A stretch of DNA of 47,532 nt, from the NCBI GenBank assembly GCA_020024455.1, contig JAHHTU010000016.1:1-47532 (forward strand). Direction: 5' to 3'. Under the pieces are notes generated by a model. It saw only the letters and a program-made list of their open reading frames with translations. It made no database searches and had not been told where the DNA came from. Both the position numbers and the translations under genes were made by a program. Origin of the DNA: Anaerotignum sp. (GTDB taxonomy: Bacteria; Bacillota; Clostridia; Lachnospirales; Anaerotignaceae). Positions 37,238 to 46,263 of this stretch are shown here, one piece after another (within the stretch, counting starts at the first letter, position 1; every line of letters begins with the position of its first letter).

Positions 37238-37536
37238 TGGCAGATTTGAAATATTATGACGTAATCTTGAAACCCGTTATCACAGAAAACAGTATGGCTG
37301 TTTTGGAAGACAGAAAATACACATTTATCGTTCACCCAGAAGCAACAAAAGCACAGGTGAAAGAAGCTGTGGAAAAAATGTTTGACGGCGCAAAAGTAGC
37401 AGCTGTAAACACAATGAATTACAGCGGCAAACCCAAAAGAAGAGGTTATATCTTCGGTAAAACAAAAAAATTCAAAAAAGCAGTTGTAAAATTGGCAGCT
37501 GACAGCAAAGATATCGAAATCTTCCAAGGTATGTAA
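37237..37536 (+). CDS. rplW: 50S ribosomal protein L23
   Basis: A 99-aa protein at the tunnel exit, contact site for SRP and trigger factor. DVILKPVITENSM and YTFIVHPEATKAQVKEAVEKMF are typical. The start at 37237 overlaps the rplD stop, with GAGGTG 6-11 nt upstream; the longer frame starting inside rplD is ignored. Confidence 0.97.
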   Translation: MADLKYYDVILKPVITENSMAVLEDRKYTFIVHPEATKAQVKEAVEKMFDGAKVAAVNTMNYSGKPKRRGYIFGKTKKFKKAVVKLAADSKDIEIFQGM

Positions 37537-37615
37537 TTACTAAGGAAATCATCACAAATCGCAAAACACACGGAAACGTGTAGACAGATAAACAATATCG
37601 AAAGGAGTGGAAAAA

Positions 37616-38446
37616 ATGGCAATTAAAAGATATAAGCCATATACACCGTCCAGAAGACACATGACAGTGTCCGCATTTGATGAAATCACAAAATCAACTC
37701 CTGAAAAATCTTTGGTCATTCATCTGAAAAAGAATTCAGGCAGAAACAACCAGGGTAAAATTACAGTACGTCACAAAGGCGGCGGCTCTGCAATCAAATA
37801 CAGACTGGTTGACTTCAAACGTAACAAAGATGGTATTCCTGCAACTGTAAAAGCAATCGAATACGATCCAAACAGAACAGCAAACATTGCACTGATTGCA
37901 TATGCTGATGGTACAAAATCTTATATTTTGGCTCCCGTTGGTTTGCACGTTGGCGACCAAGTTATGAACGGTCCAGAAGCAGAAGTAAAATTGGGTAACA
38001 CATTGCCTATGAGCAAAATCCCTGTTGGTGCAAGTATTCATAACATCGAAATGAAACCCGGCAAAGGCGGCCAGTTGGTTCGTTCCGCTGGTAACGTTGC
38101 ACAGTTGATGGCAAAAGAAGGCAAATATGCAACTGTAAAACTGCCTTCCGGCGAAATGAGAATGCTGCCTATCGAATGTAGAGCAACCATTGGTCAGGTT
38201 GGTAACATCGACCACGAATTGGTGCATATTGGTAAAGCTGGTAGAAAACGTCACATGGGTATCAGACCTACCGTCAGAGGTTCCGTAATGAACCCCAACG
38301 ATCACCCTCACGGTGGTGGTGAAGGTAGAGCACCTATCGGTCGTCCATCTCCTATGACACCTTGGGGCAAACCTGCAATGGGCTACAAAACAAGAAACAA
38401 ACACAAAGCTTCCAACAAATATATCGTTCGTCGTAGAAACGGCTAA
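37616..38446 (+). CDS. rplB: 50S ribosomal protein L2
   Basis: A 276-aa primary rRNA-binding protein required for subunit joining. RRHMTVSAFDEIT, GRNNQGKITVRHKGGG and the C-terminal MNPNDHPHGGGEGRAPIGRPSP are intact. The ATG at 37616 follows AAAGGAGTG; the in-frame GTG at 37607 lies in that site. It comes 79 nt after rplW. Confidence 0.98.
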   Translation: MAIKRYKPYTPSRRHMTVSAFDEITKSTPEKSLVIHLKKNSGRNNQGKITVRHKGGGSAIKYRLVDFKRNKDGIPATVKAIEYDPNRTANIALIAYADGTKSYILAPVGLHVGDQVMNGPEAEVKLGNTLPMSKIPVGASIHNIEMKPGKGGQLVRSAGNVAQLMAKEGKYATVKLPSGEMRMLPIECRATIGQVGNIDHELVHIGKAGRKRHMGIRPTVRGSVMNPNDHPHGGGEGRAPIGRPSPMTPWGKPAMGYKTRNKHKASNKYIVRRRNG

Positions 38447-38498
38447 TGTATTTCGATGTGCAGCGTAGCACAAAACAAGCAATAAGGAGGATAAGATA

Positions 38499-38783
38499 AT
38501 GAGCAGATCACTCAAAAAGGGACCTTTCGCTGATGACCATCTGTTGAAAAAAATTGATGCGATGAATGCAGCAGGCGAAAAGAACGTAATCAAAACATGG
38601 TCTCGTCGTTCCACAATCTACCCCGACATGATTGGTCACACGATTGCGGTTTATGACGGTAGAAGACACGTTCCCGTATATATCACAGAAGACATGGTAG
38701 GACACAAACTGGGCGAATTTGCATTGACAAGAAGTTACAGAGGTCATGGCAAAGACGCAGAAAAGAAATCCAGAGTTCGCTAA
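38499..38783 (+). CDS. rpsS: 30S ribosomal protein S19
   Basis: A 94-aa 30S head protein. SRSLKKGPFADDHLLKKI and the core TIYPDMIGHTIAVYDGRRHVPVYITEDMVGHKLGEFALTR are typical. The ATG at 38499 follows AAGGAGGA. It stands between rplB and rplV as usual. Confidence 0.98.
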   Translation: MSRSLKKGPFADDHLLKKIDAMNAAGEKNVIKTWSRRSTIYPDMIGHTIAVYDGRRHVPVYITEDMVGHKLGEFALTRSYRGHGKDAEKKSRVR

Positions 38784-38813
38784 TAGAGTTTGATAGGAAA
38801 GGAGGTTTCGTTC

Positions 38814-39203
38814 ATGGCAAAAGGTCATAGAAGTAAAGCCAAAAGAGAAAGAAACGTAGCAACACAAGAAAAAAGACCCCACGCTTCTGCAAAATACGTT
38901 GGTATTCCTGCAACAAAAGCGAAAATCGTTTTGGACCAGATTAAAGGTAAAGACGTTGTAACAGCAGCAGCGATGTTGAATTATTCCCCCAGATATGCGG
39001 CTGAAATCATTGCAAAAGTTCTGAAATCCGCAATGGCAAACGCAGAAAACAACTTGGGTATGGACGTGAGCAAACTGTATGTAGAAGAGGTAAGTGCAGA
39101 CCAAGGGCCTACAATGAAAAGAATTCGCCCAAGAGCACAGGGTAGAGCTTACCGTATCTTGAAAAGAAGTTGCCACATTTCCATCATTCTCAATGAGAGA
39201 TAA
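38814..39203 (+). CDS. rplV: 50S ribosomal protein L22
   Basis: A 129-aa protein with a beta-hairpin reaching into the exit tunnel, where macrolide-resistance changes occur. ASAKYVGIPATKAKIVLDQIKGKDVVTAAAML and the hairpin/C-terminus MKRIRPRAQGRAYRILKRSCHISIIL match the family. The ATG at 38814 follows AAAGGAGGT; the earlier TTG at 38790 is ignored. Confidence 0.97.
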   Translation: MAKGHRSKAKRERNVATQEKRPHASAKYVGIPATKAKIVLDQIKGKDVVTAAAMLNYSPRYAAEIIAKVLKSAMANAENNLGMDVSKLYVEEVSADQGPTMKRIRPRAQGRAYRILKRSCHISIILNER

Positions 39204-39214
39204 GGAGGTAAAAA

Positions 39215-39874
39215 ATGGGACAGAAAGTAAATCCACATGGATTAAGAGTCGGTATCATCAAAGACTGGGATACAAAATGGTATGCTGAAAAAGACTTTGC
39301 TGATAACCTGATTGAAGACGTAAAAATCAGAAAATTTATCAAAAAGAAACTGTACGCTGCTGGTGTTTCCAAAATCGGTATTGAAAGAACAGCTGGCAGA
39401 GTAAAGATTAGTGTATATACAGCAAAACCTGGTATTGTAATCGGTAAAAACGGTCAGGCAATCGAAGAATTGAAAGGCCAAATTCAGAAAATGAGTTCTC
39501 ACAAAGTTGCAATCAACATTGAAGAAATCAAAAGACCTGAATTGGATTCCCAGTTGGTTGCTGAAAACATTGCATTGCAGTTGGAAAACCGTGTAACATT
39601 CCGTCGTGCAATGAAACAAGCTATGGGCAGAACCATGAAATTTGGTGCAAAAGGTATCAAAACAGCAGTAAGCGGCCGTTTAGGCGGTGCAGATATTGCT
39701 CGTACAGAAAGCTATCATGAAGGTACTATTCCTTTGCAGACACTGCGTGCAGACATTGATTACGGCTTTGCAGAAGCTGATACAACATACGGCAAACTGG
39801 GCGTAAAAGTTTGGATTTATAAAGGAGAGGTACTTCCTGTAAAAGCAACAAAAAAGGAAGGAGGCGCTAAGTAA
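39215..39874 (+). CDS. rpsC: 30S ribosomal protein S3
   Basis: A 219-aa protein at the mRNA entry tunnel. It has the KH-type domain (KISVYTAKPGIVIGKNGQAIEELKGQI) and the C-terminal MGRTMKFGAKGIKTAVSGRLGGADIARTE. The ATG at 39215 follows AAGGAGGT, 11 nt after rplV. The basic tail ends KKEGGAK. Confidence 0.98.
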   Translation: MGQKVNPHGLRVGIIKDWDTKWYAEKDFADNLIEDVKIRKFIKKKLYAAGVSKIGIERTAGRVKISVYTAKPGIVIGKNGQAIEELKGQIQKMSSHKVAINIEEIKRPELDSQLVAENIALQLENRVTFRRAMKQAMGRTMKFGAKGIKTAVSGRLGGADIARTESYHEGTIPLQTLRADIDYGFAEADTTYGKLGVKVWIYKGEVLPVKATKKEGGAK

Positions 39875-39876
39875 TT

Positions 39877-40314
39877 ATGTTAATGCCTAAAAGAGTAAAA
39901 CATCGTAAACAACAAAGAGGTAAAATGAGAGGCCGTGCTTACAGAGGCAACAAAGTTACTTACGGCGAATTCGGTATCATGGCTATGGAGCCTACATGGA
40001 TTACCTCCAACCAGATTGAAGCAGCACGTGTTGCGATGACAAGACATATTAAACGTGGCGGTGATGTTTGGATTAAAATTTTCCCTGACAAACCCGTATC
40101 CGCAAAACCTATCGGTACTCGTATGGGTTCCGGTAAAGGTGCTCCCGAATATTGGGTAGCAGTTGTAAAACCCGGCAGAGTTATGTTTGAAATCGGTGGC
40201 GTTGCAGAAGAAACAGCAAGAGAAGCATTGAGATTGGCAATTCATAAACTGCCTATCAAATGTAAAATCGTTTCCAAAGCAGAGGCAGCAGAAATGGCAG
40301 GTGATCATCAGTGA
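39877..40314 (+). CDS. rplP: 50S ribosomal protein L16
   Basis: A 145-aa protein that positions tRNA in the A and P sites. It starts MLMPKRVKHRKQQRGKMRG, with FPDKPVSAKPIGTRMGSGKGAPEYWVAVVKPG conserved. The first of two ATGs (39877, 39883) is chosen after GGAAGGAGG. The stop overlaps the rpmC start (GTGA). Confidence 0.98.
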   Translation: MLMPKRVKHRKQQRGKMRGRAYRGNKVTYGEFGIMAMEPTWITSNQIEAARVAMTRHIKRGGDVWIKIFPDKPVSAKPIGTRMGSGKGAPEYWVAVVKPGRVMFEIGGVAEETAREALRLAIHKLPIKCKIVSKAEAAEMAGDHQ

Positions 40315-40520
40315 AAACAAAAGGTTATGTAAACGAATTGATGGGTAAAACTGCAGATGAATTACAGAAGGACCTTGTTTCCGCTAAAAAAGAATTGTTC
40401 AACCTGAGATTCCAAAACGCAACAAATCAGTTGGATAATACAGCAAGAATTAAGGAAGTTCGCAAAAACATTGCAAGAATCCAGACAATTATGACAAAAA
40501 AAGCAAGAGAAGCAAAATAA
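40311..40520 (+). CDS. rpmC: 50S ribosomal protein L29
   Basis: A 69-aa two-helix protein near the tunnel exit: ELMGKTADELQKDLVSAKKELFNLRFQNATNQLDNTARIKEVRKNIARIQTI. The start is a GTG overlapping the rplP stop by 4 nt, with CAGGTGA 6 nt upstream. Confidence 0.97.
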   Translation: MKTKGYVNELMGKTADELQKDLVSAKKELFNLRFQNATNQLDNTARIKEVRKNIARIQTIMTKKAREAK

Positions 40521-40552
40521 TAGATACTGTTTAGCGAAAGGAGGCACACGAC

Positions 40553-40810
40553 GTGGAAGAAAGAAATCTTCGTAAGACCAGAGTGGGCAAAGTAGTCAGC
40601 GACAAGATGGACAAAACAATCGTTGTTGCTGTGGAAGATAAAGTAAAACATCCCTTGTATGGTAAAATCGTAAACAGAACTTACAAGCTGAAAGCACATG
40701 ACGAAAATAACGAATGTGGCATCGGCGACCGTGTAAAAGTTATGGAAACAAGACCTCTGTCCAAAGATAAGAGATGGAGACTTGTAAGCATCATCGAAAA
40801 AGCAAAATAA
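40553..40810 (+). CDS. rpsQ: 30S ribosomal protein S17
   Basis: An 85-aa OB-fold protein of the 30S body: LRKTRVGKVVSDKMDKTIVVAVEDKVKHPLYGKI, then GDRVKVMETRPLSKDKRWRLV. The start is a GTG after AAAGGAGG. It is a normal member of the operon between rpmC and rplN. Confidence 0.97.
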   Translation: MEERNLRKTRVGKVVSDKMDKTIVVAVEDKVKHPLYGKIVNRTYKLKAHDENNECGIGDRVKVMETRPLSKDKRWRLVSIIEKAK

Positions 40811-40833
40811 TCCTGCAGAGAGGAGGAAATTAC

Positions 40834-41202
40834 ATGGTTCAGCAAGAAACCAGATTGAAAGTAGCAGACAATTCAGGAGCAAAAGAACTCCTTTGTATCA
40901 GAGTACTTGGTGGTTCCACCAGAAGATATGCAGGAGTAGGCGATATTATCGTAGCTGCGGTTAAAGACGCAACACCCGGCGGTGTTGTTAAAAAAGGTGA
41001 CGTTGTGAAAGCAGTTGTTGTTAGAACAGTACACCCCGTAGGCAGAGCAGACGGCAGCTATATCAGATTTGACGAAAATGCAGCAGTTATCATCAAAGAT
41101 GACAAAAACCCAAGAGGTACACGTATCTTTGGGCCTGTTGCAAGAGAGCTGAGAGAGAAACAATTCATGAAAATTCTTTCTCTGGCACCAGAAGTATTAT
41201 AA
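40834..41202 (+). CDS. rplN: 50S ribosomal protein L14
   Basis: A 122-aa interface protein: VQQETRLKVADNSGAKELLCIRVLGGS, GDVVKAVVVRT and the end FMKILSLAPEVL. The ATG at 40834 follows GAGGAGG; the longer frame into rpsQ is rejected. First gene of the classical spc segment. Confidence 0.98.
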   Translation: MVQQETRLKVADNSGAKELLCIRVLGGSTRRYAGVGDIIVAAVKDATPGGVVKKGDVVKAVVVRTVHPVGRADGSYIRFDENAAVIIKDDKNPRGTRIFGPVARELREKQFMKILSLAPEVL

Positions 41203-41215
41203 GGAGGTGTGCTAG

Positions 41216-41527
41216 GTGGCGAACATGAGATTGAAAACAGGTGACAAAGTTGTTGTCATTGCTGGTAAAGATAAAGGCAAAGAAGGCAGAATCCTTCATG
41301 TAGACAGAAAAAACAACCGTGTGATTGTGGAAGGCGTGAACATGATTTCCAAACACACAAAACCTTCCATGCAGAATCAACAGGGCGGCATTGTGAAAAA
41401 AGAAGGTTCTATCCACGCTTCCAACGTAATGTATTTGCACAATGGCAAAGCAACACGCTTAGGTGCAATGATCAAAGACGGTAAAAAAGTGAGAGTAGCG
41501 AAAAAAACAGGTGAAGTGATCGACTAA
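41216..41527 (+). CDS. rplX: 50S ribosomal protein L24
   Basis: A 103-aa assembly-initiator protein with a KOW motif (LKTGDKVVVIAGKDKGKEGRILHV). The GTG at 41216 lies 6 nt after AAGGAGGTG; the ATG at 41225 is too far (15 nt), so GTG is preferred. Confidence 0.96.
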   Translation: MANMRLKTGDKVVVIAGKDKGKEGRILHVDRKNNRVIVEGVNMISKHTKPSMQNQQGGIVKKEGSIHASNVMYLHNGKATRLGAMIKDGKKVRVAKKTGEVID

Positions 41528-41549
41528 TCCCTGTGAAAGGAGGTAAACA

Positions 41550-42089
41550 ATGAGCAGATTAAGAGATTTCTACAATACAGAAGTTATTGCTGAAATGACC
41601 AAAAAGTTTTCATATAAAAACAAATTGGCTGTACCCAAAATTGAAAAAATCATCATCAATATGGGTGTTGGCGAAGCAAGAGAAAATGCAAAAGTGCTGG
41701 ACGGTGCGGTAAAAGACATGGCAATCATTGCAGGTCAGAAACCTCTGGTAACAAAAGCGAAAAAATCCGTTGCGAACTTCAAACTGCGTGAAGGTATGAA
41801 TATCGGTTGTAAAGTAACATTGAGAGGCGACAGAATGTATGAATTCGCTGACAGACTGATTAACATTGCACTGCCTCGTGTACGTGACTTCCGTGGTGTA
41901 AAAGCAAACAGCTTTGACGGTAGAGGTAACTACACAATGGGTATCAAAGAACAACTGATTTTCCCTGAAATCGAATACGATAAAGTGGATAAAATCAGAG
42001 GTATGGATATCGTTTTTGTTACAACAGCAAAAACAGACGAAGAAGCAAGAGAATTACTGAGATTGTTCGGTATGCCATTCGCAAAATAA
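41550..42089 (+). CDS. rplE: 50S ribosomal protein L5
   Basis: A 179-aa 5S rRNA-binding protein: KLAVPKIEKIIINMGVGEA, GQKPLVTKAKKSVANFKLREGMNIGCKVTLRG and GRGNYTMGIKEQLIFPEI are all present. The ATG at 41550 follows AAAGGAGGT. Confidence 0.98.
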   Translation: MSRLRDFYNTEVIAEMTKKFSYKNKLAVPKIEKIIINMGVGEARENAKVLDGAVKDMAIIAGQKPLVTKAKKSVANFKLREGMNIGCKVTLRGDRMYEFADRLINIALPRVRDFRGVKANSFDGRGNYTMGIKEQLIFPEIEYDKVDKIRGMDIVFVTTAKTDEEARELLRLFGMPFAK

Positions 42090-42105
42090 TAAGGGAGGGA
42101 CAAAA

Positions 42106-42291
42106 ATGGCTAAAACATCTATGGTTGTAAAGCAGCAGAGAAAACCAAAATTCTCTACAAGAGCTTACACACGTTGCAGAGTGTGCGGTAGACCACACGC
42201 TGTGCTGAGAAAATATGGAATTTGCCGTATTTGCTTCCGTGAATTGGCGTACAAAGGTCAAATTCCCGGCGTAAAGAAAGCAAGCTGGTAA
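42106..42291 (+). CDS. rpsZ: 30S ribosomal protein S14, zinc-ribbon (C+) type
   Basis: A 61-aa short S14 with two CxxC pairs (CRVCGRPHAVLRKYGICRICF, Cys24/27/40/43) that bind zinc, the usual type in the spc operon of Firmicutes. The ATG follows AAGGGAGG. A zinc-free paralogue, if any, is outside the window. Confidence 0.97.
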   Translation: MAKTSMVVKQQRKPKFSTRAYTRCRVCGRPHAVLRKYGICRICFRELAYKGQIPGVKKASW

Positions 42292-42311
42292 GAAGAAAGG
42301 AGGAATTTACA

Positions 42312-42713
42312 ATGTCCATGAGTGATCCTATCGCAGATATGCTCACAAGAATTAGAAACGGTAATATTGCCAAACACGATACAGTAGATGTTCCTTCTTC
42401 CAAGATGAAGAAAGCAATTGCGGACATTTTAACAAAAGAAGGTTATATTAAAGGCTACGAAGTGATTGAAGATGGCGTGAAAGCAACACTGCGTATTACA
42501 TTGAAATACGGTGCTGACAAAAACGAAAAAGTTATCACTGGTCTGAAAAGAATTTCCAAACCCGGTTTGAGAGTATTTGCTGGTACAGAAGAATTACCTA
42601 AAGTTTTGGGTGGTTTGGGTATCGCAATCATCTCCACAAGCAAAGGTTTGATGACTGATAAAGAAGCAAGAAAAGCAGGCGTTGGCGGCGAAGTTGTTGC
42701 CTTCATCTGGTAA
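42312..42713 (+). CDS. rpsH: 30S ribosomal protein S8
   Basis: A 133-aa central-domain protein, in studied bacteria also the translational repressor of the spc operon. SDPIADMLTRIRNGN, RISKPGLRVF and GLGIAIISTSKGLMTDKEARKAGVGGEVVAFIW are intact. The first of two close ATGs is used, after AAAGGAGGA. Confidence 0.98.
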   Translation: MSMSDPIADMLTRIRNGNIAKHDTVDVPSSKMKKAIADILTKEGYIKGYEVIEDGVKATLRITLKYGADKNEKVITGLKRISKPGLRVFAGTEELPKVLGGLGIAIISTSKGLMTDKEARKAGVGGEVVAFIW

Positions 42714-42748
42714 GAATAGACGAATAGATTTTTTAGGAGGTGCAGACC

Positions 42749-43291
42749 ATGTCAAGAATCGGTAAACTGCCCATAGCGGTACCCGCAGGCGTTGACGTGA
42801 AAATCGGCGAAGGCAATCTGCTGACAGTGAAAGGCCCAAAAGGTACACTGGAAAGAAAATTATCCGCTGACATGAATATCGCAATGGAAGATGGTCAGAT
42901 TGTGGTGACAAGACCAAATGACCTGAAAAGAAATAAAGCATTACACGGTTTGACAAGAACTCTGATTTTCAACATGATTGTTGGTGTAACACAGGGTTAT
43001 GAAAAAGTTTTGGAAATCAACGGTGTTGGTTACAGAGCAGCAAAATCCGGTAAAAAATTGACATTGACATTGGGTTATTCTCACCCTGTGGAAATGGAAG
43101 ACCCCGAAGGCATTGAGTCCATCGTGGAAGGTACAAACAAAATCATTGTTAAGGGTATTGATAAAGAAAAAGTTGGACAATTTGCAGCTGAAATCAGAAC
43201 AAAACGTCCCCCCGAACCCTATAAAGGCAAAGGTATTAAATACTCTGACGAACATATCAGACGTAAAGTTGGTAAGACCGGTAAGAAATAA
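42749..43291 (+). CDS. rplF: 50S ribosomal protein L6
   Basis: A 180-aa protein near the factor-binding site: SRIGKLPIAVPAGVDV, LLTVKGPKGTLERKL and the C-terminal RTKRPPEPYKGKGIKYSDEHIRRKVGKTGKK. The ATG at 42749 follows TAGGAGGT; the in-frame GTG at 42740 is part of that site. Confidence 0.98.
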   Translation: MSRIGKLPIAVPAGVDVKIGEGNLLTVKGPKGTLERKLSADMNIAMEDGQIVVTRPNDLKRNKALHGLTRTLIFNMIVGVTQGYEKVLEINGVGYRAAKSGKKLTLTLGYSHPVEMEDPEGIESIVEGTNKIIVKGIDKEKVGQFAAEIRTKRPPEPYKGKGIKYSDEHIRRKVGKTGKK

Positions 43292-43360
43292 TCCTGCAAA
43301 GGCAGCATGATTGTTTATATCGGAAAGTGACTGATTTTTAAGAAACGGAGTGAAAATACT

Positions 43361-43729
43361 ATGATTAACAAGCCCTCTCGTGCAGCGGCTCGTCAGAAAA
43401 GACATATGAGAATCCGTAACCATGTGAAAGGTACTGCAATGCGCCCCAGACTGGCTGTATTCAGATCCAACAAGCACATGTACGCACAGCTCATTGACGA
43501 CGTAGCACATCATACACTGGCAGCAGCTTCCACCATGGAATCTGAAATTGCAAGCACACTCAAATACACAGATACTGTTGAAGCAGCAGCTGCTGTAGGT
43601 ACAGCAATTGCTAAGAAAGCTGTAGAAAAAGGTATCACAGAAGTTGTATTTGATCGTGGCGGTTTTGTATACCACGGCAAGATTCAGGCTTTGGCAGATG
43701 CAGCAAGAGAAGCTGGTTTGACATTCTAA
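43361..43729 (+). CDS. rplR: 50S ribosomal protein L18
   Basis: A 122-aa 5S rRNA-binding protein: RAAARQKRHMRIRNHVKGTAMRPRLAVFRSNKHMYAQLIDD, ending VVFDRGGFVYHGKIQALADAAREAGLTF. The ATG at 43361 has a weaker site (ACGGAGTG) than its neighbours and a 69-nt gap before it. Confidence 0.98.
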   Translation: MINKPSRAAARQKRHMRIRNHVKGTAMRPRLAVFRSNKHMYAQLIDDVAHHTLAAASTMESEIASTLKYTDTVEAAAAVGTAIAKKAVEKGITEVVFDRGGFVYHGKIQALADAAREAGLTF

Positions 43730-43747
43730 GGCAAGGAGGAAAGTAAG

Positions 43748-44251
43748 TTGAAAAGAATCGATCCAAGCACTTTAGATCTGAAAGATAAAGTAGTTACCAT
43801 CAACCGTGTCACAAAGGTTGTAAAAGGTGGTCGTACCATGAGATTCTCCGCACTGGTTGTTGTCGGCGACGAAAATGGTCATGTAGGCTGCGGTGTTGGC
43901 AAAGCAGCTGAAATTCCTGATGCAATCCGCAAAGGGAAGGAAGATGCAATCAAAAACCTCATTGAAGTAAACAGAAATGATGTTGACAGCATCTACCACG
44001 GCGTTACAGGTCAGTTCGGCAGCGCAAGCGTACTGCTGATGCCGGCAGTAGAAGGTACCGGTATCATCGCAGGTGGTCCTGCTCGTGCCGTATTGGAATT
44101 GGCAGGTATCCGTAACATCAGAACGAAATCTCTGGGTTCCAACAACAAACGTAACGTAGTAAGCGCAACCATCGAAGGTCTGTCCAGAGCGACAACACCC
44201 GAAGCAGTTGCAAAGCTGCGTGGCATTACTGTAGAAGAACTCTTGGGTTAA
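43748..44251 (+). CDS. rpsE: 30S ribosomal protein S5
   Basis: A 167-aa protein important for decoding accuracy: KDKVVTINRVTKVVKGGRTMRFSALVVVGD, GTGIIAGGPARAVLELAGIRNIRTKSLGSNN. The start is a TTG 6 nt after AAGGAGGAA; no ATG fits the conserved N-terminus. Confidence 0.98.
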   Translation: MKRIDPSTLDLKDKVVTINRVTKVVKGGRTMRFSALVVVGDENGHVGCGVGKAAEIPDAIRKGKEDAIKNLIEVNRNDVDSIYHGVTGQFGSASVLLMPAVEGTGIIAGGPARAVLELAGIRNIRTKSLGSNNKRNVVSATIEGLSRATTPEAVAKLRGITVEELLG

Positions 44252-44264
44252 GGAGGAATTGACA

Positions 44265-44444
44265 GTGGCTGAAATTAAAATCACATTGGTGAAATCTACA
44301 ATCGGAGCAATTCCGAAACATAAAAAAACTGTTCAGGCTTTGGGTTTGAGAAAGTTGAACAGCAGTGTTATTCAACAGGACAATGCGGCTATTAGAGGTA
44401 TGCTTCATCAAATTAGCCACCTTGTAAAGGTTGAAGAAATTTAA
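44265..44444 (+). CDS. rpmD: 50S ribosomal protein L30
   Basis: A 59-aa protein: IKITLVKSTIGAIPKHKKTVQALGLRKLNSSVIQQDNAAIRGMLHQISHLVKVEE. The GTG at 44265 lies 8 nt after AAGGAGG; the TTG at 44259 is too close to the site. Confidence 0.96.
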   Translation: MAEIKITLVKSTIGAIPKHKKTVQALGLRKLNSSVIQQDNAAIRGMLHQISHLVKVEEI

Positions 44445-44461
44445 TTTTAGGAGGTGCCAAA

Positions 44462-44902
44462 ATGAACTTATGCGAATTAAGACCTGCAGAAGGCTCCAAA
44501 GATAAAAAATGGAGAAGAGGCAGAGGTCATGCAACCGGTAACGGTAAAACCGCAGGCAGAGGTCATAAAGGTCAAGGTCAGCGTTCTGGTGCTGGCGGCA
44601 AATGTGGCTTTGAAGGTGGTCAGATGCCTTTGTACAGAAGACTCCCTAAAAGAGGCTTCACTTGCAGAAACAGCAAAGACATTGTTGCAATCAATGTAGA
44701 TATGCTGAATGTATTTGAAAACGATACAGTAGTAGATATCGATGCTTTGAAATCCGTTGGTTTGATTAGTAATCCCAGAGATGGCGTAAAAATCCTTGGC
44801 GAAGGCAATCTGGAAAGAAAGCTGAACGTAAAAGTGAATTTTTACAGCAAAACTGCTCAGGAAAAAATTGAAGCTGCCGGCGGAAAAGCAGAGGTGATTT
44901 AA
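44462..44902 (+). CDS. rplO: 50S ribosomal protein L15
   Basis: A 146-aa assembly protein with the glycine/basic N-terminal extension RGRGHATGNGKTAGRGHKGQGQRSGAGGKCGFEGGQMPLYRRLPKRGF. The ATG follows TAGGAGGT. It ends directly before the secY start codon. Confidence 0.97.
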   Translation: MNLCELRPAEGSKDKKWRRGRGHATGNGKTAGRGHKGQGQRSGAGGKCGFEGGQMPLYRRLPKRGFTCRNSKDIVAINVDMLNVFENDTVVDIDALKSVGLISNPRDGVKILGEGNLERKLNVKVNFYSKTAQEKIEAAGGKAEVI

Positions 44903-46168
44903 TTGTTTAAAATTTTCGTTAATTCTTGGAAGACGAAAGAAATCAGAAACAAAATCCTGTATACGCTGATGATATTTGCAATACTGAGAATCGGTACACA
45001 AATTGCTTTGCCCGGCATTGATGCTGCAAGTGTTGTTGCAGCAAGAGAATCCATGGGTGTTGGCACATTGTATAGTATGATTTCCGGTGGTGCAAATTCC
45101 AGTTGGTCTATTTTTGCGATGGGGATTGGACCTTATATCAATGCTTCCATCATCATGCAATTATTGACGATTGCAATACCGAAATTTGAGCAGCTTTCCA
45201 AAGAGGGACCGGAAGGTAGAAAAAAATTACAATCTTATAGCAGATATTTGACAGTTATACTTGCATTGATACAAGGTATTGGGTTAACATATGTATATCA
45301 GAATATGTATGTGGAAAGCAATATGGTGTATTATGTAACATCTGTGCTGACATTGGTATGCGGTTCCACATTTGTTATGTGGTTGGCAGAACAAATTACA
45401 GCAAAAGGTATCGGCAACGGTTCTTCTATGGTTATCTTTATCAACATTGTTTCCGGTCTGCCTATGGCAGCAGCAAGTCTGTATTATATGATTTCTGGTT
45501 CCGGTGCAGTGGGTGCAGCGAAAGTTGCTGCAATTGTGATTATTCTTCTGATTGTGCTGGCATTTATTGTTTGCGTCAACAAAGGGGAAAGACGTCTGCC
45601 TGTGCAGTACTCTTCCAAAATGGTTGGCAGAAAACAATCCGGCAGCAGAAGTACAACAATGCCGATTAAAGTGAATACTTCCGGCGTTATCTCTATCATC
45701 TTTGCAATTTCCCTGTTGCAATTCCCGCAACAGATTGGAAGCTTTATTCCAAACAAAGGAGCAACATTTACAAAGGTGATTGAAGTACTGAACATGACAC
45801 ATCCAATCGGTGCGTGTCTGTATGTACTGTTGATTATTTTCTTTACCTATTTCTACACATCTATCGTGATTAACCCAAATGAAATTGCGATGAATATGAA
45901 GAAAAACGGTGGTTTTATTCCAGGAATTAGACCCGGTCAACCTACAAGTGCTTATATTACACGTGTAGTGAGCAGAGTGACACTGGTAGGTGCAATCTGC
46001 TATGCAATCTTGGCAATGGCTCCTGTGGTTTTACAATGGTTGTTCAAAATCAACGTTGGCTTTGGTGGTACAACACTTATCATCGTGGTTGGCGTAACAT
46101 TGGATATTGTAAAAGCATTGGAAAGCCAGTTGTTGATGAGACATTATAAGGGTTTTTTGAGTGAATAA
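44903..46168 (+). CDS. secY: Protein translocase channel subunit SecY
   Basis: The 421-aa pore of the Sec translocon in the cytoplasmic membrane, with ten membrane helices. Typical parts are RIGTQIALPGID (helix 1 and plug), GIGPYINASIIMQLLTIAIP, GIGNGSSMVIFINIV, and the loop NMKKNGGFIPGIRPGQPTSAYI that contacts ribosome and SecA. The start is a TTG immediately after the rplO stop, with GAGGTGA upstream. Confidence 0.98.
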   Translation: MFKIFVNSWKTKEIRNKILYTLMIFAILRIGTQIALPGIDAASVVAARESMGVGTLYSMISGGANSSWSIFAMGIGPYINASIIMQLLTIAIPKFEQLSKEGPEGRKKLQSYSRYLTVILALIQGIGLTYVYQNMYVESNMVYYVTSVLTLVCGSTFVMWLAEQITAKGIGNGSSMVIFINIVSGLPMAAASLYYMISGSGAVGAAKVAAIVIILLIVLAFIVCVNKGERRLPVQYSSKMVGRKQSGSRSTTMPIKVNTSGVISIIFAISLLQFPQQIGSFIPNKGATFTKVIEVLNMTHPIGACLYVLLIIFFTYFYTSIVINPNEIAMNMKKNGGFIPGIRPGQPTSAYITRVVSRVTLVGAICYAILAMAPVVLQWLFKINVGFGGTTLIIVVGVTLDIVKALESQLLMRHYKGFLSE

Positions 46169-46180
46169 CAGCAGCCGATG

Positions 46181-46201
46181 GGGAATGCAAAGTGCATTCC
46201 C
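46181..46201 (+). promoter_or_regulatory. Hairpin between secY and adk
   Basis: A perfect 9-bp stem GGGAATGCA/TGCATTCCC with an AAG loop and no T-run. It could be an RNA processing or stability element rather than a terminator. Confidence 0.6.
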
Positions 46202-46263
46202 GCACGGTTGTGACAGATACAAATAAAAAGCAGGCCTAATGACAGAAAAGAGGTTACATCGTT